A stretch of 45,692 nucleotides of DNA from Ruegeria atlantica (GTDB taxonomy: Bacteria; Pseudomonadota; Alphaproteobacteria; Rhodobacterales; Rhodobacteraceae). The position numbers and the translations under genes are program-made. This document shows positions 7,825 to 15,948 of the stretch, piece after piece (position 1 is the stretch's first letter; every line of letters begins with the position of its first letter). The notes below the pieces were generated by a model that saw only the letters and a list, made by a program, of their open reading frames with translations, was not told the origin of the DNA and did not search any database. Location of the stretch: contig WQBJ01000029.1 in the NCBI GenBank assembly GCA_013032095.1, positions 1 to 45,692 on the forward strand, in the 5' to 3' direction.

Positions 7825-8694
7825 TCACGGAATGACTTTTCGCTGTGCATGCACCATAAGACGACTTGCCTTTTGGGTCAGGGAGGTCAGCACATCATTC
7901 ATCGGTGACATATCATCAAGCAGACCGATCTCTTCGCCCGCTGGGATTGCGTGACACCCATCGCGCAAGGCCCGCTTGGCAACGGGGTGCGGCCAGCCTG
8001 GCTCTGATGCCAAAGTATGTGTCGTATCATCTCCTCTGGCCTCCAGTGCAGGTCGAACCTGGGATTTCAGCACCTGTCCTTCCTGGCTGGCCCATAGCCG
8101 TGTGCCAAGAACAACACCGTCGGCCCCCGTAAAAATACACGCGGCCAATCCGCGGGAATCGGCAATTCCTCCTGCCGCCAACAGCAGGGTATCATGCGCC
8201 TCGTGATGCAGAAAATCGGCAACCTCGGGCAACACGGCCAGCGTGGTGCGCGCGCCTGATCGTCCGGAAGCCGCGCAACCCTGAGCCACGACGATATCGG
8301 CCTCCGCCTCGACGGCCAAGGCGGCACCCTACAGATCCTGCACCTGACAGATCAACGGGATCTTCGCCTGCTTTATCCGAGGCGCCATCGGAGGCGGATC
8401 ACCGTGCGACAGCAGGAACGCACGCGGACGCCGTGACAGAACCTGATCCAGTCGCCCGGGAAATTTGTTCAAATGCCAAGTTGTGAATCCACAGCCGACG
8501 GCTTCCCTGCCAGTCGCACGGAATTGCGCGGCAATCCAGTCCGCGTCGTACTCTCCGCCACCGATCAATCCCAGTCCTCCTGCCTGCGCCACCGCCGCAG
8601 CCAATTGGCCATGGGCCAGTCCCGGCATTGGGGCTAGAACAATCGGACATGTCAATCCACCATACGGGTCAGACGAGTATCGATCACGTACCAC
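7825..8694 (-). pseudogene. Nitronate monooxygenase family protein, one amber stop
   Basis: One continuous minus frame from a GTG at 8692-8694 to 7825 is interrupted only by a TAG at 8329-8331. The sequence before the stop ('PIVLAPMPGLAHGQLAAAV', 'GGLGLIGGGEYDADW', 'IPLICQVQDL') and after it ('VEAEADIVVAQGCAASG', 'LLAAGGIADSRGLAAC', 'GADGVVLGTRLWAS') together make a full-length FMN-dependent nitronate monooxygenase (2-nitropropane dioxygenase type). It covers the TIM-barrel nucleotide-binding stretch. The stop replaces a residue in the conserved 'L-D/E-G-A' turn. The enzyme oxidises alkyl nitronates such as propionate-3-nitronate. With a single stop this is either a recent pseudogene or a sequencing difference. 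It stands alone next to a truncated glutamine synthetase fragment, in keeping with local decay. Confidence 0.82.
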
Positions 8695-8799
8695 CTTTTG
8701 ATTTCTTGCATCACTGAAACATCATCGCCTGAGCGTAACGAACACTCCGGCGACATGCATAATTGGGTTGCCATAATTGGGTTGCGCCGCAAAATCGCG

Positions 8800-9342
8800 T
8801 TAGATACCCAGCGTGTGTTCTTTTTCCAAACGCGCGAAATGACTGACGAATGAATTCCATTCCTGGTGCTTCATCTTCAGATAATCGGCCGAGAATTCTT
8901 TGCCCATTGCGACTTTCAACTCATCATCCTTGTCGTAGTCGCGCAAGGCATCCAGCATGTTTAGCGGCAATTTCGGTGCATCGGTCACCGCCTGCCCTTC
9001 GGCGTACATATCGACGTCATGGCGACGACCCGGGTCAGCTTTCGATCGAAAACCCGACAGACCTGCCGCGATGGTCACCGCCTGCAGCAGGTATGGGTTG
9101 GTTGCTCCATCGGCCAGTCTCAACTCGAACTGGCCTGGCCCTGTCACGTGGACCATGTGAGTTCGGTTGTTTCTGGTCCAGGTCACGGTATTGGGGCTCC
9201 AGGTCGCCCCGAACATCGTGCGCGGAGCGTTGATACGCTTGTAACTGTTCACCGTCTGATTGGTGACCGTAGCCAGCGCGCTGGCATGTTTCATGATCCC
9301 GCCAAGGAAGTGTTTACCCTGTTCAGACAGTCCCAGCTCACC
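8800..9342 (-). pseudogene. Glutamine-synthetase-like (GlnT/GmaS type) C-terminal remnant
   Basis: The minus frame reads 'ELGLSEQGKHFLGGIMKHA', 'NSYKRINAPRTMFGATWSPN', 'FELRLADGATNPYLL' and 'HQEWNSFVSHFARLEKEHTL' to a normal stop at 8800. This is the last roughly 175 residues of a type III glutamine synthetase, close in style to gamma-glutamylmethylamide synthetase. The N-terminal 60 percent is gone. At 9339-9342 the sequence switches abruptly to the transposase start of an IS5-family element in the same strand, sharing GGTG at the joint. It is a different subtype from the intact GS-like gene at 3948-5387, so it is not a duplicate of that one. It lacks the ATP and ammonia sites and cannot work. 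Confidence 0.85.
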
Positions 9343-9508
9343 CGTTTGTCATCAACCGGGGCTTGCGGTGCGACTTCGGAAAGAAAGGGGCGAGCTTGGC
9401 CATCTGCTCATCTGTAAGCCAATAAAGGTCGCTCATTTCATCGCTCCGTTTTCGGAGCTGTGAATCACGCAGCGCAGCGCAGCGAAAATCAATGCATCCT
9501 GACCCTAG
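9339..9508 (-). mobile_element. IS5-family insertion sequence, 5' remnant
   Basis: The minus strand begins with CTAGGGTCAGGATGC (end at 9508). An ATG follows at 9434-9436 that starts 'MSDLYWLTDEQMAKLA', 'PFFPKSHRKPR', the N-terminus of an IS5-family transposase. A one-base loss after the KPR codons shifts the frame, and at about 9340 the element ends inside glutamine synthetase sequence. About 170 bases remain. The same end occurs at 45579 on the plus strand with many base differences, so the two are distinct isoforms. The remnant contains a short GCAGC-type triplication near 9472-9487. Confidence 0.85.
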
Positions 9509-9657
9509 CTCACTTGCAGCGCCTGTATCATCAGGTGCAGTCCGATCTGGCCGAAAGCGCGCCAGACAGTCCGGCGCGGCGCAATGCGCTCGCCAGTCTG
9601 GAAAATATCAACCGTGCGATTGCTGCCGTGCGCCGAACGCCGCAGTGCCGCTTCTGA
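9509..9657 (+). pseudogene. C-terminal fragment of an unrecognised gene, cut by the IS5 end
   Basis: Just outside the IS end an open frame continues to a TGA at 9655-9657 and reads like a real helical protein tail: 'HLQRLYHQVQSDLAESAPDS', 'PARRNALASLENINRAIA'. The part upstream of 9509 belongs to the IS, so the original N-terminus is missing. A strong hairpin follows 11 bases after the stop, as expected for a gene end. I do not recognise the family. Confidence 0.45.
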
Positions 9658-9668
9658 GAACACCGCAG

Positions 9669-9694
9669 AGCTCGGCTCGAAGGCGAGCCGAGCT
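9669..9694. terminator. Hairpin between convergent gene ends
   Basis: AGCTCGGCTCG (9669-9679) and CGAGCCGAGCT (9684-9694) form a perfect 11-bp stem with an AAGG loop. It stands between the plus-strand fragment ending at 9657 and the minus-strand Fic gene ending at 9711. The T-run after it is poor (TCTTGC), so termination in either direction is plausible but not assured. Confidence 0.6.
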
Positions 9695-9710
9695 TCTTGC
9701 TGCGCTTCGG

Positions 9711-11264
9711 CTACTGCGCGGGAATAGCGGCTTCGGCTTTGCCTGCCATGGTGCTCTCGACGAGATCGCCAAGGAAGACCGCGAAAGGAACAATATTCTG
9801 GCTGACACTGGCTTGCTCCAGGGCGGCCATGTACTCAGCGCGCTTTTGCACCGGCACAACCGTCCACGGATAGCCGCCAGCAGCGAGCATTGTGTTCATC
9901 AGGAAGCGACCCATGCGGCCATTCCCATCCATGTAGGGATGGATATAGACGAACACGAAATGCCCAAGCACAACGCGCACTGCAGGGTGCTCTTCCCCTT
10001 CCAGTAACTCGAAGAGAGCTGGCATCAGATCACGAACGGCTTCTGCCTGCGGCGGCACATGCATCGAGCGCCGGATAAATACTTGTCCGTTCCGATATCC
10101 CGCCAGATCAGCAGGTTTGACGAGCCCGGCAGTGACGCTCGGTGCGAACAATTCGCGGTACCAATTGCCATGATCTTCATCGGTGACCGTGCCGGGATTC
10201 TCATTGCCAAGCACACGCTCGACGCTCCCGCGCACCGCTTGATAGGCCTGCCAGTAACCGCGGGCGGCAAGGGCATCGCGATGCTCACGGTCCTTCTCAT
10301 CAAGCTCGGGATTCCAGTCACCGCTGCGTACCCGCTCGATAAGATCGGGACTGACCCGATAGCCTTCAATCGAGAGCGAGTGATAGGCATCGGTGACGTA
10401 GTTCTCTTCGATCGCTTCCAGATAGGCCTTCACATCATTGGGCTTGCCCGGCGCTTTCGGGAAAGCATCGATGATGGGACCGCGCATGTCTTCCCACATG
10501 ATGCGCGCGCGGTTGACGTATGGAGATACAGCGCGCGCTGGCAGCGCGAAGCCCGGCCCCTCAAACGGATCGGCTTCCCTTACATTATAGTCTGCCGCCT
10601 TCATCGTCTTGATAATTTCATCGGCAATTCGCTCGCGCCCGATATTGCGGAATGCTCCGGCAAGGCGTCCGGCAACGGTGCTATGACCGCCTTCGAGCAA
10701 GACGCGCAGCACGTCCGAAGCATCGCGGATTGATGAGAGCGCCGCCCGGGCGTCAGTGGCATTTGCGGCAAAGAAGCCGGGCGAGCACGCGACCAAAGCC
10801 GCCGGAAGGGTATAGACACGCAGCCTCTCAACGACAGTGCGGTCGGCATCCTCCGGCAGCGCGGTGCGGATATCGATGATCGATGTGTCATGGAGAAGCT
10901 CTGTCGGCTTGTTGCCACCCTTGGGTGTGCGTACCGCGAGTTGCCGCGGTACTGTCCGGCTTCCGGAGTGGATGGCAACCGATTGTTCGGGTGACAGGCA
11001 CCACTCATCGCTAAACCGCTCTTCGAGATAGGAGGCACAAAAGTCCCAGAAGGAGGCATACCAGGCTGTGCTCTCACCCTCGGTCCCATCGGGACGCGAG
11101 GGGATGTACCAGCCCTTCATAACTTCGCGCAGGAAGCCATGCTTGGTAAGCCGCTCGCGATGAACCCGGCTCAGGTCTGATGAGCGGATCGCAACGATGC
11201 CCTTCTCCTGCAACCCGTGCAGGACCTCCAGAGATTGAGCCAGTTTTTCAGACGGCGTTGCCAT
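9711..11264 (-). CDS. Fic-domain protein with AbiEi-like N-terminal region
   Basis: This encodes 517 residues. Residues 1-180 resemble the AbiEi-type antitoxin/regulator layout: a winged helix ('VAIRSSDLSRVHRERLTKHG', then 'KGWYIPSRPD') followed by a mixed domain. The Fic domain covers about 280-515. The catalytic motif is H442-P-Y-x-D-G-N-G-R450 with Arg453. A candidate self-inhibition motif S-x-x-x-E-G is present at 296-301 ('SLSIEG'), upstream of the Fic core as in class II proteins. Fic enzymes usually attach AMP to target proteins; some work as phage-defence or toxin modules. The gene has no separate antitoxin next to it, consistent with built-in inhibition. Its start (ATG, 11262-11264) lies 17 bases from an array of 24-bp repeats that is probably its operator. 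The neighbours are a helicase, integrase debris and IS remnants. Confidence 0.9.
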   Translation of the reverse strand: MATPSEKLAQSLEVLHGLQEKGIVAIRSSDLSRVHRERLTKHGFLREVMKGWYIPSRPDGTEGESTAWYASFWDFCASYLEERFSDEWCLSPEQSVAIHSGSRTVPRQLAVRTPKGGNKPTELLHDTSIIDIRTALPEDADRTVVERLRVYTLPAALVACSPGFFAANATDARAALSSIRDASDVLRVLLEGGHSTVAGRLAGAFRNIGRERIADEIIKTMKAADYNVREADPFEGPGFALPARAVSPYVNRARIMWEDMRGPIIDAFPKAPGKPNDVKAYLEAIEENYVTDAYHSLSIEGYRVSPDLIERVRSGDWNPELDEKDREHRDALAARGYWQAYQAVRGSVERVLGNENPGTVTDEDHGNWYRELFAPSVTAGLVKPADLAGYRNGQVFIRRSMHVPPQAEAVRDLMPALFELLEGEEHPAVRVVLGHFVFVYIHPYMDGNGRMGRFLMNTMLAAGGYPWTVVPVQKRAEYMAALEQASVSQNIVPFAVFLGDLVESTMAGKAEAAIPAQ

Positions 11265-11280
11265 GCTTACTCACGATCGT

Positions 11281-11388
11281 TAGGGTTTTGCGCTGCACCA
11301 TATCTAGGTTATCTTGCCGTGCGCTTAATAGGTTATTTTGTTGTATCATGTTTAGGTTATTGTGTATAGTTAAATCTAGGGAATTATG
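11281..11388. repeat. Five 24-bp-spaced direct repeats (putative operator array)
   Basis: A motif with consensus TAGGTTATTNTG starts at 11281, 11305, 11329, 11353 and 11377, exactly 24 bases apart each time. The three middle copies share all of TAGGTTAT; the outer two read TAGGGTTT and TAGGGAAT. The G at the twelfth position is present in all five. The remaining 12 bases of each unit differ, so this is a set of spaced binding sites and not a simple tandem duplication. The array fills the promoter region of the Fic gene, whose N-terminal winged helix is the obvious binder by analogy with AbiEi autoregulation. That binding is inference. Confidence 0.75.
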
Positions 11389-11460
11389 ACAACATATTTA
11401 TAATACTAAGTAATCATCCAGAAGAATCGGGAGACTCAATACCGCATCTATGTAGGATTC

Positions 11461-11610
11461 ATGGCCCAAAAAACACGAACAGTGCTCGACATACTGAAGC
11501 CCTCCCGCCTGCGCACGGGAACGCCTGACAAGGTCCAAGCGGCAAAGATGACGCGGAAATTTCGCAAAACCCTCAAAAGAATGCTAAGTTTTCGGGTTTT
11601 GTTACAGTGA
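11461..11610 (+). CDS. Possible small basic protein (49 aa)
   Basis: An ATG at 11461 opens a frame of 49 codons ending in TGA at 11608-11610, 17 bases before the helicase region begins. The peptide is Lys/Arg-rich ('MAQKTRTVLDILKPSRLRTG', 'MTRKFRKTLKRML'). A weak AGGA lies 4 bases upstream. I recognise no family. Its position directly in front of the helicase gene suggests either a leader peptide, a small partner protein or chance. Confidence 0.25.
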   Translation: MAQKTRTVLDILKPSRLRTGTPDKVQAAKMTRKFRKTLKRMLSFRVLLQ

Positions 11611-11627
11611 ACGGGAAGTAATTATTG

Positions 11628-14567
11628 ATGAGCTCGCCCCCAGCAAAAAAAGTCCAAAGAAGTCGGCTGAGTGGTGCGATCTTGCGCTTGCTCGGCAAGA
11701 GCTATTGGGGCGTCGAGCAAACAGCCTCCGGCGTCACGGTCTATGGAAGGCCACAAAAGCACATCGCCTTTGGCGACATGGCAGCACCGGCCAAGGTCAC
11801 AAAGTCCCTAGGCTTTTCCGGAGTTTCCTTGCCGCTCAAGGACAACTCCGAGATTACGGTTTTCGGAATCAAGCCCGAGGACGCGGCGGGCTTCACCACA
11901 GATGCCAAAGCCGCACTCAGCCATCACATAAAAGTGCAGTTCGATGTGGTGGAGGACGAACTGCAAGCTCTGTCGGAGGTCGTAGAGCGGCTAAGAAACC
12001 CACGCCGCTATCCCGCAGCCTGTTTGCTACAGCCCTTCCTTGATCGCGCGGCGAAGGTCGCTGGAATGCTGCCCGCGAGCATCCCAAATGGTCTGCTTCC
12101 GGCGGAGCGGCAAGAACTTCTCGCGACTGTGCTCAGCTTCCAAGCCGCACCCGCGCAGACGCGCGATGCAGCCATTCAGAGCTTCGTCAAAACCGAGCTA
12201 AACGACATGAAGGCGTTCTTCGATACAATCGAGTCCAACCCGCTGACGCCCGAGCAGCGGCTGGCGATTGTCTCGGATGAAGACGCGACCCTCGTCCTAG
12301 CGGGCGCAGGCTCCGGGAAGACAAGCGTGATCGTCGCGAAAGCTGCCTATCTGATTGATCGGGGTATCCGCAAACCCGGTGAAATTCTGCTGATGGCGTT
12401 TGGCAAGGATGCTGCGGCAGAGATGGCCGAACGCATCGAAGAACGATCAGGGGCTGCCGTTGATGCCCTGACCTTCCATGCGCTCGGATACGACATTATC
12501 AAGCAGGTCGAGGGTGGCGCGCCCGCGCTCGCGGCCCACGCCAGCGATGACAAGCAGTTCCGCGCCCTGCTGCGTGACATTCTGATCAATGATGTCGCCA
12601 AGCAGTCAGGGTTAGGCAAGCTGCTTTTGAGTTGGTTCTCAGAGTTCTACTGGCCGTACAAGAGCGAGTGGGATTTCAAAACCAAAGATGAATATTTCCA
12701 ATACGTCGAAGAACACGAGCTTCGCACCTTGAAGGGTGATCTCGTCAGGAGCTTCGAAGAGTGGGAAATCGCAAACTGGCTCTACCTCAATGGCATCGAC
12801 TACGAGTACGAGTACGAGCCGACCTACGAGCATGACCTGCCGAAGAACAATAGGCGAGTGTACACACCGGATTTCCGGCTAACCGAAAGCGGCATCTACA
12901 TCGAGCATTTCGGCGTCCGCAAATCGCGTGGTCCGGACGGATCGACCCGCCTCACCACAGCGCCCTATGTGGATCGCGCGCGTTACCTCGAAGACATGAC
13001 GTGGAAGCGCCAGGTCCACAGCGAACATGAGACAATCCTCATCGAGACCTTCAGCTACGAGCGTGTCGAAGGCAGACTGCTCGAAGGCCTAAGGGAAAAG
13101 CTCGCACCGCATGTCGGGCTCAAACCCATGCCGTCTGATCAGGTGTTCGACACCCTATCCGAGATGGGCCAGGTCGATGCGTTCACCCAAACGCTCGGCA
13201 CCTTTCTGCGGCACTTCAAGAGCTCAGGCACCTCGATCAATCGGTGCCAAAACAAAAGCAATCAGTCTGAGGACAAGCCGCGTAGCCAAGCCTTCCTGAA
13301 AATCTTCGAGCCCGTGTTTGAGGCCTACCAGAAACGACTTGATGACCGGATCGACTTCGAGGACATGATCATCCGCGCGGCTGAACATGTCGAAGCCGGA
13401 CGTTACGAAAGTCCGTATCGCCACCTCCTTGTTGATGAGTTCCAGGATATCTCGGAAGGCCGCGCGCGCCTTCTGCGCGCACTCAAGGCACAGCATGCAG
13501 ACGCGCGTATCTTCGCCGTCGGGGATGACTGGCAATCGATCTTCCGTTTCACCGGATCAGACATTCATCTGATGCGGCACTTCGGCGAGGAATTCGGCGG
13601 CAACTATGCAAACGCAAACGATGTCCACCGCACGGTCGATCTCGGGCGGACGTTCCGGAGCGTGGACAAGATCGCACTACCGGCGCGCCGGTTTGTGTTG
13701 CAAAACCCCTCGCAGATCGAGAAGACAGTCATCACGACAGCCGCTGCCAATGTGCCTTCGATCAAGATTGCGTATTACGAGCGCGGTCATGATGAAGGCG
13801 CACTCCGCGAAGCTCTGACTCAAATCTCCAATACAAACATCGGCAAGGTGAGCGTGCTTCTGCTCGGGCGCTATCATCATTTGAAGCCGAAGACTCTGAA
13901 CAAGATCGCGTCGGACTACGCCAATCTGTCTATGCGCTTCATGACCGTGCACGCCTCCAAAGGGTTGGAGGCAGACCATGTCGTGATCTTACGCGCCGCT
14001 GCCGACCGGATGGGTTTCCCGTCCGGCATCGTGGATGATCCGCTCCTCGATCTGGTCTTGCCGGAGCCCGAAAACTTCTCGCACGCGGAAGAACGCCGCC
14101 TGTTCTACGTTGCCCTTACGCGCGCAAGAAAATCCGTTACCGTTCTTGCGGATCGCCAGAAGCCGTCGAGTTTCGTGCGGGAACTGCTGAACGATGCGGA
14201 ATACGAGAGCATCGAACTCGGCGAACCGGGCATCGCCGAACATCGCTGCAGTGGCTGTGGTGGACGGATGCTGGCACAGCGATCAAAGAAAGGACGGCAG
14301 TATTTTTCATGCGAACACAAATATCTCTGCGGTGAGATGCTCCGCCCCTGCAGCGCCTGCGGCAGAGACTTGCCGGTCAAGTACCTAAAAAACACTGGCG
14401 CAATGACTTGCAGCTGCGGCGCCAGCTTTCCGACCTGTCCTGACTGCTCAGACGGCTGGCTGGTAGAACGCCGTGGACGGCACGGGAAGTTCCTCGGCTG
14501 CGTGAAGTATCCCGAGCGCAAGGGTACGCAGCGGCTGCCCAAGTCAGACTCCGCTAGTTCCCGCTAG
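11628..14567 (+). CDS. Helicase-IV-like SF1 helicase with nuclease insert and zinc ribbons
   Basis: This encodes 979 residues, starting at the ATG 11628 with GGGAAG about 10 bases upstream. The N-terminal 200 residues match the HelD (helicase IV) accessory domain. SF1A helicase motifs follow: Walker A 'AGAGSGKT' (about 226-233), Walker B 'LLVDEFQDIS' (601-610), 'GDDWQSIFRFTG' (633-644), 'MTVHASKGLEADHV' (773-786) and 'LFYVALTRAR' (826-835). Between motifs Ia and II, at about 375-490, is an insert not seen in E. coli HelD. It contains 'EEWEIANWL', 'VYTPDFRL' and 'IYIEHFG', the E...PD...E pattern of PD-(D/E)XK nucleases. The C-terminus (870-965) holds several CxxC pairs ('CSGCGG', 'CSACGR', 'CPDC', 'GKFLGC') like topoisomerase I zinc ribbons. 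Helicase plus nuclease plus DNA-binding ribbons fits a DNA repair or anti-phage role. It lies divergent from the Fic gene across about 360 bases. Confidence 0.92.
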   Translation: MSSPPAKKVQRSRLSGAILRLLGKSYWGVEQTASGVTVYGRPQKHIAFGDMAAPAKVTKSLGFSGVSLPLKDNSEITVFGIKPEDAAGFTTDAKAALSHHIKVQFDVVEDELQALSEVVERLRNPRRYPAACLLQPFLDRAAKVAGMLPASIPNGLLPAERQELLATVLSFQAAPAQTRDAAIQSFVKTELNDMKAFFDTIESNPLTPEQRLAIVSDEDATLVLAGAGSGKTSVIVAKAAYLIDRGIRKPGEILLMAFGKDAAAEMAERIEERSGAAVDALTFHALGYDIIKQVEGGAPALAAHASDDKQFRALLRDILINDVAKQSGLGKLLLSWFSEFYWPYKSEWDFKTKDEYFQYVEEHELRTLKGDLVRSFEEWEIANWLYLNGIDYEYEYEPTYEHDLPKNNRRVYTPDFRLTESGIYIEHFGVRKSRGPDGSTRLTTAPYVDRARYLEDMTWKRQVHSEHETILIETFSYERVEGRLLEGLREKLAPHVGLKPMPSDQVFDTLSEMGQVDAFTQTLGTFLRHFKSSGTSINRCQNKSNQSEDKPRSQAFLKIFEPVFEAYQKRLDDRIDFEDMIIRAAEHVEAGRYESPYRHLLVDEFQDISEGRARLLRALKAQHADARIFAVGDDWQSIFRFTGSDIHLMRHFGEEFGGNYANANDVHRTVDLGRTFRSVDKIALPARRFVLQNPSQIEKTVITTAAANVPSIKIAYYERGHDEGALREALTQISNTNIGKVSVLLLGRYHHLKPKTLNKIASDYANLSMRFMTVHASKGLEADHVVILRAAADRMGFPSGIVDDPLLDLVLPEPENFSHAEERRLFYVALTRARKSVTVLADRQKPSSFVRELLNDAEYESIELGEPGIAEHRCSGCGGRMLAQRSKKGRQYFSCEHKYLCGEMLRPCSACGRDLPVKYLKNTGAMTCSCGASFPTCPDCSDGWLVERRGRHGKFLGCVKYPERKGTQRLPKSDSASSR

Positions 14568-14624
14568 ACCTCCCCCGATACGCCGAGGCCGGACCGAGGC
14601 AAACCGCATGCCGGGGCGGCTACC

Positions 14625-14785
14625 TTGAGAGCACGGAAACGCGCCGTTGAAGCCTTACCGGTTGAGGCAAAAGATTACTTTGTCTGGGACAGCCAGATTG
14701 CCGGGTTTGGTGTGCGCGTGATGCCCTCCGGGGCCAAGACCTATCAGGCGCAGTATCGCAAAGGTGGACGGACACGGCGCGTTGG
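14625..14785 (+). pseudogene. Tyrosine integrase N-terminal fragment
   Basis: The frame 'AVEALPVEAKDYFVWDSQIA', 'GFGVRVMPSGAKTYQAQY', 'RKGGRTRRV' is the N-terminal arm-binding domain (DUF4102-like) of a phage/island integrase. No proper start codon in a good context is found; the first possible start is a TTG at 14625. After about 14785 the similarity is lost, and the core-binding and catalytic (R-H-R-Y) domains are absent. It lies 58 bases after the helicase stop. It marks a former integrative element whose attachment scar is probably the tRNA piece at 17962-18012. Confidence 0.8.
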
Positions 14786-14794
14786 CGCTTTGAG

Positions 14795-14971
14795 ATGCGG
14801 CTCGGCTCCAAGCAACTGCGCAACCGGTTCGAGATGCGGAACTGGCAGGACGTTAGCAACATCATCGGAGACGCCTTCACAGACGCGTTGGGGCGCATTC
14901 GCTACTGTATAGCCCACCGCAGACGGAAACCGCGCCCGCTGGCCCAAGCACAAGCTGTGGCGGCAGTTTGA
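14795..14971 (+). other. Open frame of unknown origin in integrase debris
   Basis: From an ATG at 14795 the frame gives 58 residues beginning 'MRLGSKQLRNRFEMRNWQDV' and then 'SNIIGDAFTDALGRIRYC'. It has a plausible amino acid composition but no family I know. It may be a piece of another mobile-element gene joined to the integrase fragment by deletion. Confidence 0.25.
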
Positions 14972-14975
14972 AGCC

Positions 14976-15242
14976 GTGGTTGGCAGTGACCTTCTTCAGA
15001 ACTGCGCGGGTGTCCTGCCAAGCGACGTGATGGAAGCCAACCGCGCTGCTAAGATGCGGGAACTGGATGCGCAGCTAGCCGGGTTGTTTGTCACCAGAGC
15101 TGCAATATCGGATGTGTCGCCTAACGGCTTTAGTGAATTCTTGGAAAACCATGTTGAAACGTTAGGGCGGCTTGTCAGGGAGCATGAGGTATCGGTTGAA
15201 AAGCGGCTTGCCAAAGCAAGTAGACGATACCGATTTCTATAA
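14976..15242 (+). CDS. Hypothetical protein or fragment (88 aa)
   Basis: A GTG at 14976 opens 88 codons to a TAA at 15240-15242. The frame is open upstream to 14913 and reads protein-like there too ('RARWPKHKLWRQFEAVVGSD'), so the true start may be lost. The predicted protein is helical, with 'MEANRAAKMRELDAQLAGLF' and 'FLENHVETLGRLVREHEVSV'. No family is recognised. It could be the C-terminal part of a broken mobile-element gene. Confidence 0.3.
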   Translation: MVGSDLLQNCAGVLPSDVMEANRAAKMRELDAQLAGLFVTRAAISDVSPNGFSEFLENHVETLGRLVREHEVSVEKRLAKASRRYRFL

Positions 15243-15333
15243 GGACTGCACTTGTACAATTGTCCGTTCAACTTCAGCCGGTTTCTCCAACTTATGTCCA
15301 AAAAACTGCGTTAGTATTGTGTAATCGTGCGCA

Positions 15334-15948
15334 TTATGTGGAAGACCGAAACTTAGGTATACGGAGAACCGGCGGCCTGTGACCTCGAACTTTTATGCGG
15401 TGATCGACAAGAATCCTCCTCGAACGACCCAGATAACCTTCTCCGAGCAACCGCAACTGACGAACCAGTGTAGCTGCTCGTTCTGATGTCGTCGCGTTAA
15501 TTATTTCGTCGATCAAGAAACTAGCTTGGTCCCAATATGAATCTAACTCTGTTCGAAGTATCCCACATGGCATTTCATCGTGAGCATCAAAAACAGACAT
15601 AACCCCAAAATACCAATCCGCATGTTCATATTTTTGGATTTGGCTTATCGCTACGCCAGTTGCCGTCGTTGACCTACCTTCTAGGACCGCACGCCCAAAG
15701 GCTGCCAGTATGTTTTCTAGAGGCTCCAAACGAGAAGTAAGCGGATTCCCTAGAACTATATCAAATTTAGCGCGTTCATCACTGTCCGCTCGGATTCTAT
15801 CTTCGATGGCCCTAGAACGAAACCAAGTAAAAATGGAAACCACAACAGCAACAATCGCGATAATGTCTGTGGAAGATAATAGTCCTAGTCCTAATATACT
15901 GCTGTCACTGGCTGGATTAGATAAGTTTGTCTCGACTTGAGGACGCAT
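15334..15948 (-). CDS. One-TM membrane protein, third gene of the GHKL operon
   Basis: This encodes 204 residues from the ATG at 15946-15948; a TTG at 15966 would add six. After a short polar N-terminus there is one hydrophobic helix at about residues 18-43 ('DIIAIVAVVVSIFTWF'), followed by basic residues 'RSRAIEDRIR', so the remaining 160 residues are likely cytoplasmic. The cytoplasmic part is mostly helical ('SRLEPLENILAAFGRAVLEG', 'ATLVRQLRLLGEGYLG'). No known domain is recognised. It overlaps the end of the STAS-like gene by 32 bases, so it is translationally coupled to it. Base composition is AT-rich compared with the flanking metabolic genes. As the only membrane component it may be the effector or anchor of the system. 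Confidence 0.7.
   Translation of the reverse strand: MRPQVETNLSNPASDSSILGLGLLSSTDIIAIVAVVVSIFTWFRSRAIEDRIRADSDERAKFDIVLGNPLTSRLEPLENILAAFGRAVLEGRSTTATGVAISQIQKYEHADWYFGVMSVFDAHDEMPCGILRTELDSYWDQASFLIDEIINATTSERAATLVRQLRLLGEGYLGRSRRILVDHRIKVRGHRPPVLRIPKFRSST

Noticed and set aside
7682..7954. Plus-strand open frame of 90 codons
   Set aside because: No domain is seen, it has poor start context, and it overlaps the nitronate monooxygenase pseudogene on the other strand.
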